From UBA1672 sp964015995 (lineage in GTDB: Bacteria; Pseudomonadota; Alphaproteobacteria; Micavibrionales; Micavibrionaceae): a stretch of DNA of 5,874 nt. Shown here piece by piece: positions 1-5,576 of the stretch; position 1 is the stretch's first letter, and every line of letters starts with the position of its first letter. The notes under the pieces are model-generated. The model searched no databases. It saw only the letters and a program-made list of their open reading frames with translations, and was not told where the DNA came from. The stretch is taken from assembly GCA_964015995.1 (NCBI GenBank), contig CAXHFH010000123.1, positions 1 through 5,874 on the forward strand. Direction: 5' to 3'. The position numbers and the translations under genes were made by a program.

Positions 1-40
1 TCAGACGTCTCGTGGGCTCGGAGATGTGTATAAGAGACAG
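1..40 (+). other. Residual Nextera (Tn5) sequencing adapter at contig end
   Basis: Positions 7-40 match the 34-nt Illumina Nextera Read 2 transposase adapter. They end in the 19-bp Tn5 mosaic end AGATGTGTATAAGAGACAG at 22-40. The orientation is the one expected when the adapter reads into an insert beginning at position 41. The six bases before it (1-6) would lie where an i7 index sits, but I cannot match them to a particular index. This is library-preparation sequence and should be trimmed. It is not a natural transposon end. Confidence 0.97.
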
Positions 41-58
41 AACATTATCTTAGCGCGA

Positions 59-88
59 TTGGCAAAAAATTTCACCTCAGCTTCAAAT
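59..88 (+). promoter_or_regulatory. Candidate sigma70-type promoter for the N-formylglutamate amidohydrolase gene
   Basis: A TTGGCA box at 59-64 (5 of 6 matches to the -35 consensus) lies 18 bp upstream of TCAAAT at 83-88 (4 of 6 matches to -10). Transcription would start near 95 and give a leader of about 50 nt. The region is A/T rich, so chance matches are likely. This is an inference from motif and position only. Confidence 0.3.
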
Positions 89-144
89 AATTAAGTTAAA
101 AAATAGTGGCTTCATAAAAGGATGGCTTTATTTTACTATTAAGT

Positions 145-921
145 ATGAAAACATCCCTCTCCCCGCTTTTAAACCCTGATGAACCCTTATCTTACGATGC
201 CCTTAATCCCAATAGCACGGTTCCACTGCTTTTTACGGCGCCACATGCGGGAGGTCAAACACCAGAGAATCTCGGCACACTCGGCTGGGACAAAGATGCG
301 TTCCGAGAGATTTGCCACAAATACCCCTATGGCGATATAGGAATCGCAGACCTTTCAAGGGAATTGGCGCGTCTGACAGGCACGTACACCCTTCTATCTA
401 ACTACCATCGGCGTGCGCTTGATATTAACCGTCCGCGCAATGAAAAAGCCTTTAAACTCAGAGGTGGTGCCCCTCCTATGAACATCAATATGAGCGCTGA
501 AGAACAAGAGATACGGTTTCAAGCCATATTTGATCCGTATCATAAGGCTTTACGCCAACGCCTTGAAACGATCCCACCCGAGGCCTTAATAGATATTCAT
601 AGCTTTCATAGCCATATTGCAGGCGACGAGTATGATGTTGGGTTTTTCTTTACGAACGAAGAAGGAGAAAAAATTGCGCGTGAATTCGGAAAAATATTTA
701 AAAACATCAACGGCGCTGCGCTAAGGATTGGCTATAACGTCCCGTATGACCTCACAGACCCTGAAGTCAACGACGGAACAATATTAAAGACCTACGAGCA
801 AGCACCAGGCTTTGGGCTGGAAATCAGGAATGACCATATTGATACAAAGAAAAAAGCGGTGAAATTTGCCGCATTACTTCATGAGTGTCTCAAGGTTATG
901 TACCCGAAATTTATTATTTAG
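145..921 (+). CDS. N-formylglutamate amidohydrolase family protein
   Basis: A 258-residue probable metal-dependent cytosolic amidohydrolase. The characterised family reaction is N-formyl-L-glutamate + water to glutamate + formate, the last step of one histidine-degradation route (HutG type). Family signatures seen are PHAG at 33-36, GDIGIADL at 63-70, the long motif from Tyr87 to Asn99 (YHRR, then LDINRPRN), DIHSFH at 150-155, and EIRND at 226-230. His34, His152 and His155 are plausible metal or catalytic positions by motif. Length is normal and there is no signal peptide. ATG 145 is the only standard start, because an in-frame TAA lies at 115-117, but it has no close Shine-Dalgarno; AAAGGA at 117-122 ends 22 nt upstream. 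No hut genes are visible nearby, so the substrate is uncertain and another formyl- or acyl-amino acid is possible. It converges on the next gene with a 15-bp gap. Confidence 0.9.
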   Translation: MKTSLSPLLNPDEPLSYDALNPNSTVPLLFTAPHAGGQTPENLGTLGWDKDAFREICHKYPYGDIGIADLSRELARLTGTYTLLSNYHRRALDINRPRNEKAFKLRGGAPPMNINMSAEEQEIRFQAIFDPYHKALRQRLETIPPEALIDIHSFHSHIAGDEYDVGFFFTNEEGEKIAREFGKIFKNINGAALRIGYNVPYDLTDPEVNDGTILKTYEQAPGFGLEIRNDHIDTKKKAVKFAALLHECLKVMYPKFII

Positions 922-936
922 ACAGTGCGCACGCAT

Positions 937-1404
937 TCATAGTCCACCGAAGAGAGGCCTGCCGAGCCTACCCCACTCTCCGACAATAACCTCCGAAAAG
1001 TTTACTTGTAACGCTTCATCAGAAGCCATTTTAGTAAATTTAATACACTCATCTAATTCTAGCAAAACTTGGTCATAATGATTTTTCAAAAAACCAAACC
1101 GCATTGGCTTGCGCTGCACTTCATTTCTGAGGTCACTAAGCTGATTATAAACTTTTCCTGCATCAAACCATTTTCCATGCTCTGCCATAAACTCATCGTT
1201 AGAACTTATTCCTTCCGGATAAGGAATTTCTCCCCTTTCAAAAGAAAGGTGACTGTAGTCAATCAATTCTGAAAACCGCAATATCTTATGCTGTATGCAT
1301 ACACTATCAAGCTTATTACGAAACTTCGCTAATGTATTTTTGTCAGCTCTATCACTTGTTACTTCATGGCCACTCAATGAATTAAGAGTAAGTATCTTCT
1401 GCAC
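937..1404 (-). CDS. Hypothetical protein, 155 residues, GTG start
   Basis: I do not recognise this protein. It is soluble-looking and mixed-charge, with no signal peptide, membrane segment or clear catalytic motif. Visible features are three cysteines (36, 120 and one-off context only for the others is not claimed), an aromatic/charged middle section around residues 72-88, a likely helical stretch around 104-127 (KNHYDQVLLELDECIKF), and a glycine-rich C-terminus ending RPLFGGL. The start is GTG, supported by GGAG at 1413-1416 with 8-nt spacing; an overlapping ATG (plus-strand 1416-1418) is out of frame. It lies downstream of tRNA-Val on the same strand and ends 15 bp from the convergent amidohydrolase gene. 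The good ribosome binding site and undamaged frame favour a real gene, possibly lineage-specific or acquired cargo near a tRNA, but that is inference. Confidence 0.65.
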   Translation of the reverse strand: MQKILTLNSLSGHEVTSDRADKNTLAKFRNKLDSVCIQHKILRFSELIDYSHLSFERGEIPYPEGISSNDEFMAEHGKWFDAGKVYNQLSDLRNEVQRKPMRFGFLKNHYDQVLLELDECIKFTKMASDEALQVNFSEVIVGEWGRLGRPLFGGL

Positions 1405-1412
1405 TTTATGGT

Positions 1413-1416
1413 CTCC
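1413..1416 (-). promoter_or_regulatory. Shine-Dalgarno GGAG that fixes the GTG start of the hypothetical gene
   Basis: On the minus strand GGAG is followed by 8 nt and then GTG at 1404-1402. The nearby ATG is out of frame with the long ORF and overlaps this box, so GTG is the best-supported start. Confidence 0.6.
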
Positions 1417-1545
1417 ATATCAGTTACAATAAAACATAAATGAGCAAGCTATTTACATCCCTCTTAATTCTTCCATTCATTTGTAAGCGGTTGTTGACAT
1501 TATCGCTCACACGTTAAAGTCCAGCGTGTAGATTGCTCGAACACT

Positions 1546-1575
1546 ATTATAGGGGTTGATGAACGTCTGTGGGAA
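1546..1575 (-). promoter_or_regulatory. Candidate promoter just downstream of tRNA-Val
   Basis: A perfect -10 hexamer TATAAT (minus strand, 1551-1546) lies 18 bp downstream of TTCCCA (1575-1570, 4 of 6 matches to -35). It begins only 7 bp beyond the tRNA CCA end. It would start a transcript near 1539 reading toward the hypothetical gene, with a leader of about 135 nt. I saw no better promoter closer to that gene. The -35 is weak and the assignment is inferential. Confidence 0.3.
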
Positions 1576-1581
1576 GCTAAA

Positions 1582-1657
1582 TGGTGGGTGATGACGGGAT
1601 CGAACCGCCGACCTCCTCGGTGTAAACGAGATGCTCTCCCAGCTGAGCTAATCACCC
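1582..1657 (-). tRNA. tRNA-Val, anticodon TAC
   Basis: The minus strand folds as a complete 76-nt cloverleaf with encoded CCA at its 3' end. The 7-bp acceptor stem (GGGTGAT with ATCACCC) is perfect. The D arm has GCTC/GAGC, the anticodon stem is TCTCG/CGAGG with one T-G wobble, and the loop TTTACAC gives anticodon TAC, which reads valine GUN codons. A 5-nt variable loop and a T arm with loop TTCGATC follow. The discriminator base is A. It sits downstream of the HU gene behind an intrinsic terminator, so it probably has its own promoter; a TATATG box at 1677-1672 is in a suitable place, but I see no good -35. No second copy of the tRNA 3' end occurs in the window, so there is no attachment-site duplication here. 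Confidence 0.97.
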
Positions 1658-1717
1658 GCACCAAATAGATTGCATATAGGTAATGATTTGGAACACAAAA
1701 GGCAAGTACTTTTATAC

Positions 1718-1770
1718 AAAAAAATAAAGCTAAAAAGCACACCGGCCGCACTCTATAGTACGGCCGACGT
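1718..1770 (-). terminator. Rho-independent terminator of the HU gene
   Basis: Twenty-eight bases after the HU stop codon the minus strand has a GC-rich hairpin. CGGCCGTAC pairs with GTGCGGCCG (1743-1766, one G-U pair) around a 6-nt loop, and the outer flanks add about four more pairs, two of them wobbles. It is followed by T-runs at 1736-1732 and 1724-1718. The run of U starts two bases after the extended stem, as expected of an intrinsic terminator. It separates HU from the tRNA gene. Confidence 0.85.
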
Positions 1771-1798
1771 AATATTTATAAAACGATAAGATCAAGTC

Positions 1799-2074
1799 TT
1801 ACTTGTTCACTGCTTCTTTCAGATCCTTACCAGCCTTGAATTTAGGCTGCTTTGAAGCAGGAATCTTGATTGGTTCGCCAGTGCGTGGGTTACGACCAGT
1901 TGTTGCCGCACGTTGTGACACTGAAAATGTTCCAAAACCTACGAGACGAACATCGTCACCTTGCTTTAGGCTGCCCTTGATGGCATCGATAACAGCGTCA
2001 ACAGCGGACGCGGCTTTTTGCTTTGAAATATCTGCTGATTCAGCAACTTTTGATACTAGGTCATTTTTGTTCAC
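1799..2074 (-). CDS. hupB: HU family nucleoid DNA-binding protein
   Basis: A 91-residue histone-like protein that binds and bends DNA as a dimer and compacts the nucleoid. It has the full HU fold: the N-terminal helical dimerisation region (about 1-40, starting MNKNDLVSKVA), the turn motif GFGTF at 46-50, and the DNA-binding arm with RNPRTGEPI at 61-69. Pro63 in the arm is the conserved residue that intercalates between base pairs. Length is typical. The start is GTG, with AGGGGG at 2080-2085 five nt upstream and an in-frame TAG four codons before it, so no longer start is possible. It follows lon on the same strand after 156 bp, the usual alphaproteobacterial order, and ends in its own terminator. 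HU rather than IHF is favoured by sequence and by position next to lon. The symbol hupB follows common usage; hup would be equally valid. Confidence 0.97.
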   Translation of the reverse strand: MNKNDLVSKVAESADISKQKAASAVDAVIDAIKGSLKQGDDVRLVGFGTFSVSQRAATTGRNPRTGEPIKIPASKQPKFKAGKDLKEAVNK

Positions 2075-2117
2075 AGGAACCCCCTATGTGCGTTTGAGTA
2101 AATAAAATCAGACTGCT

Positions 2118-2146
2118 TTTAAAAACCATTCTTAAAAACAGACCAA
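2118..2146 (-). promoter_or_regulatory. Candidate promoter for the HU gene
   Basis: On the minus strand TTGGTC (2146-2141) is 17 bp upstream of TTTAAA (2123-2118), which would start transcription near 2111 and give a leader of about 36 nt. Matches are 3 of 6 and 4 of 6. No clear intrinsic terminator follows lon in this 156-bp spacer, so read-through from lon is also possible. The same stretch holds a direct repeat of TTAAAAAC (plus strand 2119-2126 and 2132-2139) overlapping the -10 and spacer. Confidence 0.25.
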
Positions 2147-2230
2147 AAGACAGGATTGCGCAAAAACAAATGCCAGTGCGGGTTTCCAATCATTTTGGTG
2201 ATTCCTTTTTAAGCCTTTTTTTCAAAAGAC

Positions 2231-4642
2231 TCAATGGTGAATCACTGTTTCTCCCTTATTTTCCGCAGATTCCGAAGGAATTTGGTCTAATTCTCCATTA
2301 TTTATAGATTCCAGCGGTTTTGGCATGTCTAAAAGTGCGTGTGAGAGCACCTCATCAATGGTGCGAACAGGCACAATTTCCAATGCTTTGAGCACGTTTT
2401 TGGGAATCTCTGCCAGATCTTTTTCATTTTCCGAAGGAATAAGAACCTTTTTAATACCGCCACGAAGTGCAGCAAGCAGCTTTTCCTTCAAGCCACCAAT
2501 CGCCGTCACATTCCCTCGAAGGTTCACTTCACCGGTCATTGCGATATCACGGCGAATTTCAATCCCTGTTAATGCAGATATAATCGCCGTCACCATCGCA
2601 GCACCTGCCGATGGCCCATCTTTTGGCGTTGCACCTTCGGGTACATGGACGTGAATTTGCTTTTCTTTTAGCTCTTCATAATCCAAACCATATTGAGCAG
2701 CACGTGATTTCGTCAACATCTCCGCAACTGTAATAGATTCCTTCATAACATCTTTTAAATTACCGGTGGTGGACACCTTACAATCCTTACCAGCCATCGT
2801 TACAGCTTCGATAGAGAGCAAGTCTCCACCGCTTTCTGTATACGCAAGACCTGTGACAACGCCGATACGATCATATTCTTCGATTTCGCCATAACGATAC
2901 TTCTTAACACCTGCGAACTTTTCAAGACTTCTAGGCGTAATTGATACTTTCTCACGCCCTTTCATCAATATTTCTTTGATCGCTTTACGGCATAGATTGG
3001 CTAATTCACGTTCCAAGTTACGAACGCCCGCCTCTCTTGTGTAATAACGAATAAGCTCACGCAGCGCATTATCGCTGATTGAAAACTCTTTATTTTTCAA
3101 ACCTGCCGCTTTTTTCTGCTTTGCAAGCAAATGACGCTTGGCGATTTGGACTTTTTCATCCTCAGTGTAGCCAGAGATACGAATAATTTCCATACGATCC
3201 AACAAAGGTCTTGGCATATTGGCAATGTTATTCGCCGTACACACGAACATGACGTCCGACAAATCGTAATCTAGCTCCAGATAATGATCTTGAAACTTTT
3301 CGTTCTGCTCAGGATCTAAAACTTCCAATAATGCCGAACTCGGATCACCGCGCCAGTCAGAGCCTAGCTTGTCAATCTCGTCAAACAAGAATAGAGGGTT
3401 AATTGTTTCGGCTTTTTTCATGCCTTGAATGACTTTACCCGGCATCGCGCCGATGTATGTACGCCTGTGACCACGGACTTCACTTTCATCCCGGACACCG
3501 CCCAAAGACATACGCACAAAGTTCCTGTTCGTTGCTTTCGCAATAGACTGACCTAGGGATGTTTTACCAACACCTGGCGGTCCTGCGAGACATAAGATTG
3601 GCCCCTTGACCTTATTGGTACGTTGCTGAACGGCAAGATATTCCAAAATGCGTTCTTTAACCTTCTCCAGACCGTAATGATCTTTGTCTAAAACAGATTT
3701 GGCTTCCTTAATGTCTTTTTTGACACGTGACTTCTTGCTCCACGGAACATTCAACACCCAATCAAGATAATTGCGCACTACTGTCGCTTCGGCTGACATT
3801 GGGCTCATCTGGCGAAGCTTCTTCATCTCTGCTTCTGCACGTTCTTTTGCCTCTTTCGGCATTTTTGTATTTTCAATTTTTTGCGCCAGCTCCCCCATCT
3901 CATCAAGGCCGCCCTCGCCCTCGCCAAGCTCTTTCTGGATCGCTTTCATCTGTTCGTTCAAATAATATTCGCGTTGAGTTTTCTCCATTTGACGTTTCAC
4001 GCGGCTGCGCACACGCTTCTCAACCTGCAACACGCCAATTTCGCCTTCCATGAAGTTATAAATCTTCTCCAGGCGCTCTGCAGTAGTCTCAAGCTCTAAT
4101 AATTCCTGCTTTTGATCAATCTTAAGCGCCAAATGTGACGCCACAGTATCAGATAGCTTGGATACTTCTTCAATTTGATTAATGGAAACAATGACTTCCG
4201 GCGGAATCTTTTTATTTAACTTTACATATTGCTCAAACTGGGAAACCACAGTACGCGATAAGGCCTCTAACTCCTCATCCTGGATTGATGTATCAACAAT
4301 TTCAGTGACTTTTGCGTCCAGATATCCATTCTTTTCCGATACATCCGAAATACGCACACGCTCCCCGCCTTCCACGAGAACCTTAACCGTACCATCTGGC
4401 AATTTCAGTAATTGCAAAATTGTACCGATTGTTCCAACTGAATACAGATCACCCGCGGACGGGTCATCTTCTGTTGGTGTTTTCTGTGTCACGAGAATAA
4501 TTTGTTTATCCGAATGCATAACATGCTCAAGAGCTTGCACAGATTTTTCACGCCCGACAAAGAGCGGTACGATCATATGTGGAAAAACCACAATATCGCG
4601 TAATGGCAGCACAGCAAATGATGTGTTTTCTTCATCTAGCAT
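2231..4642 (-). CDS. lon: ATP-dependent protease Lon
   Basis: An 803-residue LonA-type protease, a cytosolic hexamer that uses ATP to unfold and degrade misfolded and short-lived regulatory proteins. The order of domains is: N-terminal substrate-binding domain (about 8-205, starting LPLRDIVVFP), a helical/coiled region (about 206-305), the AAA+ module (about 306-580) and the protease domain (about 590-775). Walker A is GPPGVGKT at 354-361 and Walker B LFLFDEID at 417-424. Sensor-1 Asn471, a likely arginine finger at Arg483 and sensor-2 Arg541 are present. The catalytic Ser-Lys dyad is Ser678 (in PKDGPSAG) and Lys721 (in GGLKEKLL). Length and motifs are normal, so it should be active. It ends with a variable polar tail of about 28 residues. 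The ATG start has AGGA at 4652-4655, 9 nt upstream. It lies between clpP and HU; the usual clpX upstream neighbour is missing. Confidence 0.99.
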   Translation of the reverse strand: MLDEENTSFAVLPLRDIVVFPHMIVPLFVGREKSVQALEHVMHSDKQIILVTQKTPTEDDPSAGDLYSVGTIGTILQLLKLPDGTVKVLVEGGERVRISDVSEKNGYLDAKVTEIVDTSIQDEELEALSRTVVSQFEQYVKLNKKIPPEVIVSINQIEEVSKLSDTVASHLALKIDQKQELLELETTAERLEKIYNFMEGEIGVLQVEKRVRSRVKRQMEKTQREYYLNEQMKAIQKELGEGEGGLDEMGELAQKIENTKMPKEAKERAEAEMKKLRQMSPMSAEATVVRNYLDWVLNVPWSKKSRVKKDIKEAKSVLDKDHYGLEKVKERILEYLAVQQRTNKVKGPILCLAGPPGVGKTSLGQSIAKATNRNFVRMSLGGVRDESEVRGHRRTYIGAMPGKVIQGMKKAETINPLFLFDEIDKLGSDWRGDPSSALLEVLDPEQNEKFQDHYLELDYDLSDVMFVCTANNIANMPRPLLDRMEIIRISGYTEDEKVQIAKRHLLAKQKKAAGLKNKEFSISDNALRELIRYYTREAGVRNLERELANLCRKAIKEILMKGREKVSITPRSLEKFAGVKKYRYGEIEEYDRIGVVTGLAYTESGGDLLSIEAVTMAGKDCKVSTTGNLKDVMKESITVAEMLTKSRAAQYGLDYEELKEKQIHVHVPEGATPKDGPSAGAAMVTAIISALTGIEIRRDIAMTGEVNLRGNVTAIGGLKEKLLAALRGGIKKVLIPSENEKDLAEIPKNVLKALEIVPVRTIDEVLSHALLDMPKPLESINNGELDQIPSESAENKGETVIHH

Positions 4643-4672
4643 GTCATGAAATCCTTTTTATTGCTTGCAAGT

Positions 4673-4700
4673 ATTATGCGACGAAAAGCACAGATAACAA
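4673..4700 (-). promoter_or_regulatory. Candidate sigma70-type promoter for lon
   Basis: On the minus strand TTGTTA (4700-4695, 4 of 6 matches) and CATAAT (4678-4673, 5 of 6 matches) are separated by 16 bp. The predicted start near 4666 gives a leader of about 24 nt holding the AAAAAGGA ribosome binding site. I found no convincing heat-shock (RpoH) promoter in this spacer, although lon is often heat-inducible. Confidence 0.4.
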
Positions 4701-4773
4701 AGCCTTTTCATCGGATTTTTTGTTAAAAGTAATTAATGCCCTGCACTGTCTTTTAAGATCACCGCAGAGCATC

Positions 4774-4796
4774 AACAATTATAAATCAAAATTGTT
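4774..4796 (+). other. A/T-rich inverted repeat at the 3' end of clpP
   Basis: AACAATT (4774-4780) and AATTGTT (4790-4796) form a perfect 7-bp inverted repeat with a 9-nt spacer, touching the clpP stop codon. Read on the plus strand it is followed by a T-rich run (4797-4807), the layout of an intrinsic terminator for antisense transcription. Read in the clpP direction no T-run follows, so it is not a good terminator for clpP. The stem has a single G-C pair at each arm and may be weak or due to chance. Confidence 0.3.
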
Positions 4797-5443
4797 TATT
4801 TTTTCTTAGCGCCCTCTTCAGGTGCTTCGGGCTTTGATTCAACAACATGATCAATCAATCCCCACTTCTTGGCTTCTTCTGCACTCATGAAGTTATCGCG
4901 CTCCATTGCCTCTTCAACAACCTTGAGCTTTTGGCCCGTATGTTTCACATAAGCTTCGTTCAAACGCTTACGTAAACGAAGAATTTCGTTGGCTTGAATT
5001 TCAATATCCGTTGCCTGACCACGCGCACCACCTGAAGGTTGGTGGATCATAATACGTGAACTTGGCAATGAATAACGCAAGCCCGGCTCACCTGCCATAA
5101 GCAAAAATGAGCCCATAGACGCAGCCTGACCGATACAAACAGTCGAGATTTTAGGCTTGATGTACTGCATCGTATCATACATAGCCAAACCTGATGTCAC
5201 CACGCCGCCCGGTGAGTTAATATAGAAAGAAATTTCTTTATTCGGATTTTCTGATTCCAGAAATAGTAGCTGCGCACAAATCAGAGCGGAAACATGATCG
5301 TTCACTTCTCCCGTCAGGAAAATAATCCGTTCCTTCAAAAGACGTGAATAAATATCAAAGGCACGTTCACCACGATTGGTTTGCTCAATCACGGTTGGCA
5401 CAAGATGGTTCATGTAAGTATTAAGGGGATCACGTTCATTCAT
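4796..5443 (-). CDS. clpP: ATP-dependent Clp protease proteolytic subunit ClpP
   Basis: A 215-residue serine peptidase (family S14) that forms the two-ring, 14-subunit chamber into which ClpX or ClpA feeds unfolded proteins. The catalytic triad is visible: Ser109 in GQAASMGS, His134 in MIHQPSGG and Asp183 in ERDNFMS. Other conserved stretches are IEQTNRGER (19-27), DIYSRLLKERIIFL (30-43) and INSPGG (75-80), the last forming the oxyanion region. The short N-terminus before VPTVIEQT is normal for the family. The C-terminus ends in a charged tail (about 203-215, finishing KKK). The first ATG is used here, with only a weak A/G-rich stretch (AAAAAGAAG) upstream. Met11 is an alternative start but has no better ribosome binding site. 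The gene follows tig after 133 bp and precedes lon by 153 bp; no clpX lies between. Confidence 0.98.
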   Translation of the reverse strand: MNERDPLNTYMNHLVPTVIEQTNRGERAFDIYSRLLKERIIFLTGEVNDHVSALICAQLLFLESENPNKEISFYINSPGGVVTSGLAMYDTMQYIKPKISTVCIGQAASMGSFLLMAGEPGLRYSLPSSRIMIHQPSGGARGQATDIEIQANEILRLRKRLNEAYVKHTGQKLKVVEEAMERDNFMSAEEAKKWGLIDHVVESKPEAPEEGAKKK

Positions 5444-5485
5444 ATTTTTACAGCTTCTTTTTACATTTGAATTGTTGAATATCGC

Positions 5486-5513
5486 GACTCACCTGTGCGA
5501 ATGCACACGAGTC
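5486..5513 (-). promoter_or_regulatory. Second hairpin in the tig-clpP spacer, possible clpP leader structure
   Basis: GACTC (5513-5509 on the minus strand) pairs with GAGTC (5490-5486), and inside it TGTGC (5507-5503) pairs with GCACA (5498-5494) around loop ATTC. A small 1-by-3 internal loop lies between the two helices. It follows the terminator-like hairpin without a gap and lies 42 nt upstream of the clpP start. A TTGACT box overlapping its 5' arm (5515-5510) resembles a -35, but no suitable -10 follows at 16-18 bp. Its role is unknown. Confidence 0.35.
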
Positions 5514-5545
5514 AAAACAAACCGTACCATAAGGCACGGCTTGTT
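5510..5545 (-). terminator. Probable intrinsic terminator downstream of tig
   Basis: Thirty-one bases after the tig stop codon the minus strand has a 13-bp hairpin. AACAAGCCGTGCC pairs with GGTACGGTTTGTT (5516-5545) around loop TTAT, with two G-U pairs. TT follows the stem and, with the T-rich 3' arm, gives a run of GTTTTGAC. The U-run is short, so it could be a partial terminator or attenuator. It suggests tig and clpP are at least partly uncoupled. Confidence 0.55.
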
Positions 5546-5576
5546 CAAGACGTTTGTATAATTATTTTCTATTCTA

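Noticed and set aside
22..40. Tn5 mosaic-end sequence that could suggest a natural transposon terminus
   Set aside because: It is preceded by the exact Nextera adapter stem and starts at the sequence edge, so it is library-preparation sequence.
922..936. Palindrome GTGCGCAC (925-932) in the 15-bp gap between convergent genes
   Set aside because: It has no loop and no T-run, so it is not an intrinsic terminator; an 8-bp palindrome is easily due to chance.
1495..1525. TTGACA on the plus strand at about 1494-1499
   Set aside because: No -10-like hexamer follows at 16-18 bp, and no plus-strand gene lies downstream.
41..1581. Attachment-site duplication of the tRNA-Val 3' end, which would mark an integrated element
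   Set aside because: No second copy of the T-arm/acceptor sequence was seen in the window, and no integrase gene is present.
1500..1751. Minus-strand 83-codon open frame covering tRNA-Val
   Set aside because: It spans the whole tRNA gene and part of the HU terminator, so it cannot reasonably be a protein gene.
1803..2105. Plus-strand open frame opposite HU
   Set aside because: It is the antisense shadow of a complete HU gene and shows no family resemblance.
2147..2230. Search for a lon terminator in the lon-HU spacer
   Set aside because: Only weak 4-5 bp stems are present, such as AATCA/TGATT near 2188-2203, with no properly placed T-run.
3727..4649. Several plus-strand open frames inside lon (for example 3727-4053 and 4182-4649)
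   Set aside because: They are antisense to a complete, motif-rich Lon protein, look low-complexity and serine-rich, and have no independent support.
5529..5549. CTTGAA followed by CTTATGG on the minus strand, resembling a heat-shock (RpoH) promoter for clpP
   Set aside because: The boxes are only about 10 bp apart, short for RpoH promoters, and the second box lies in the loop and stem of the terminator hairpin.
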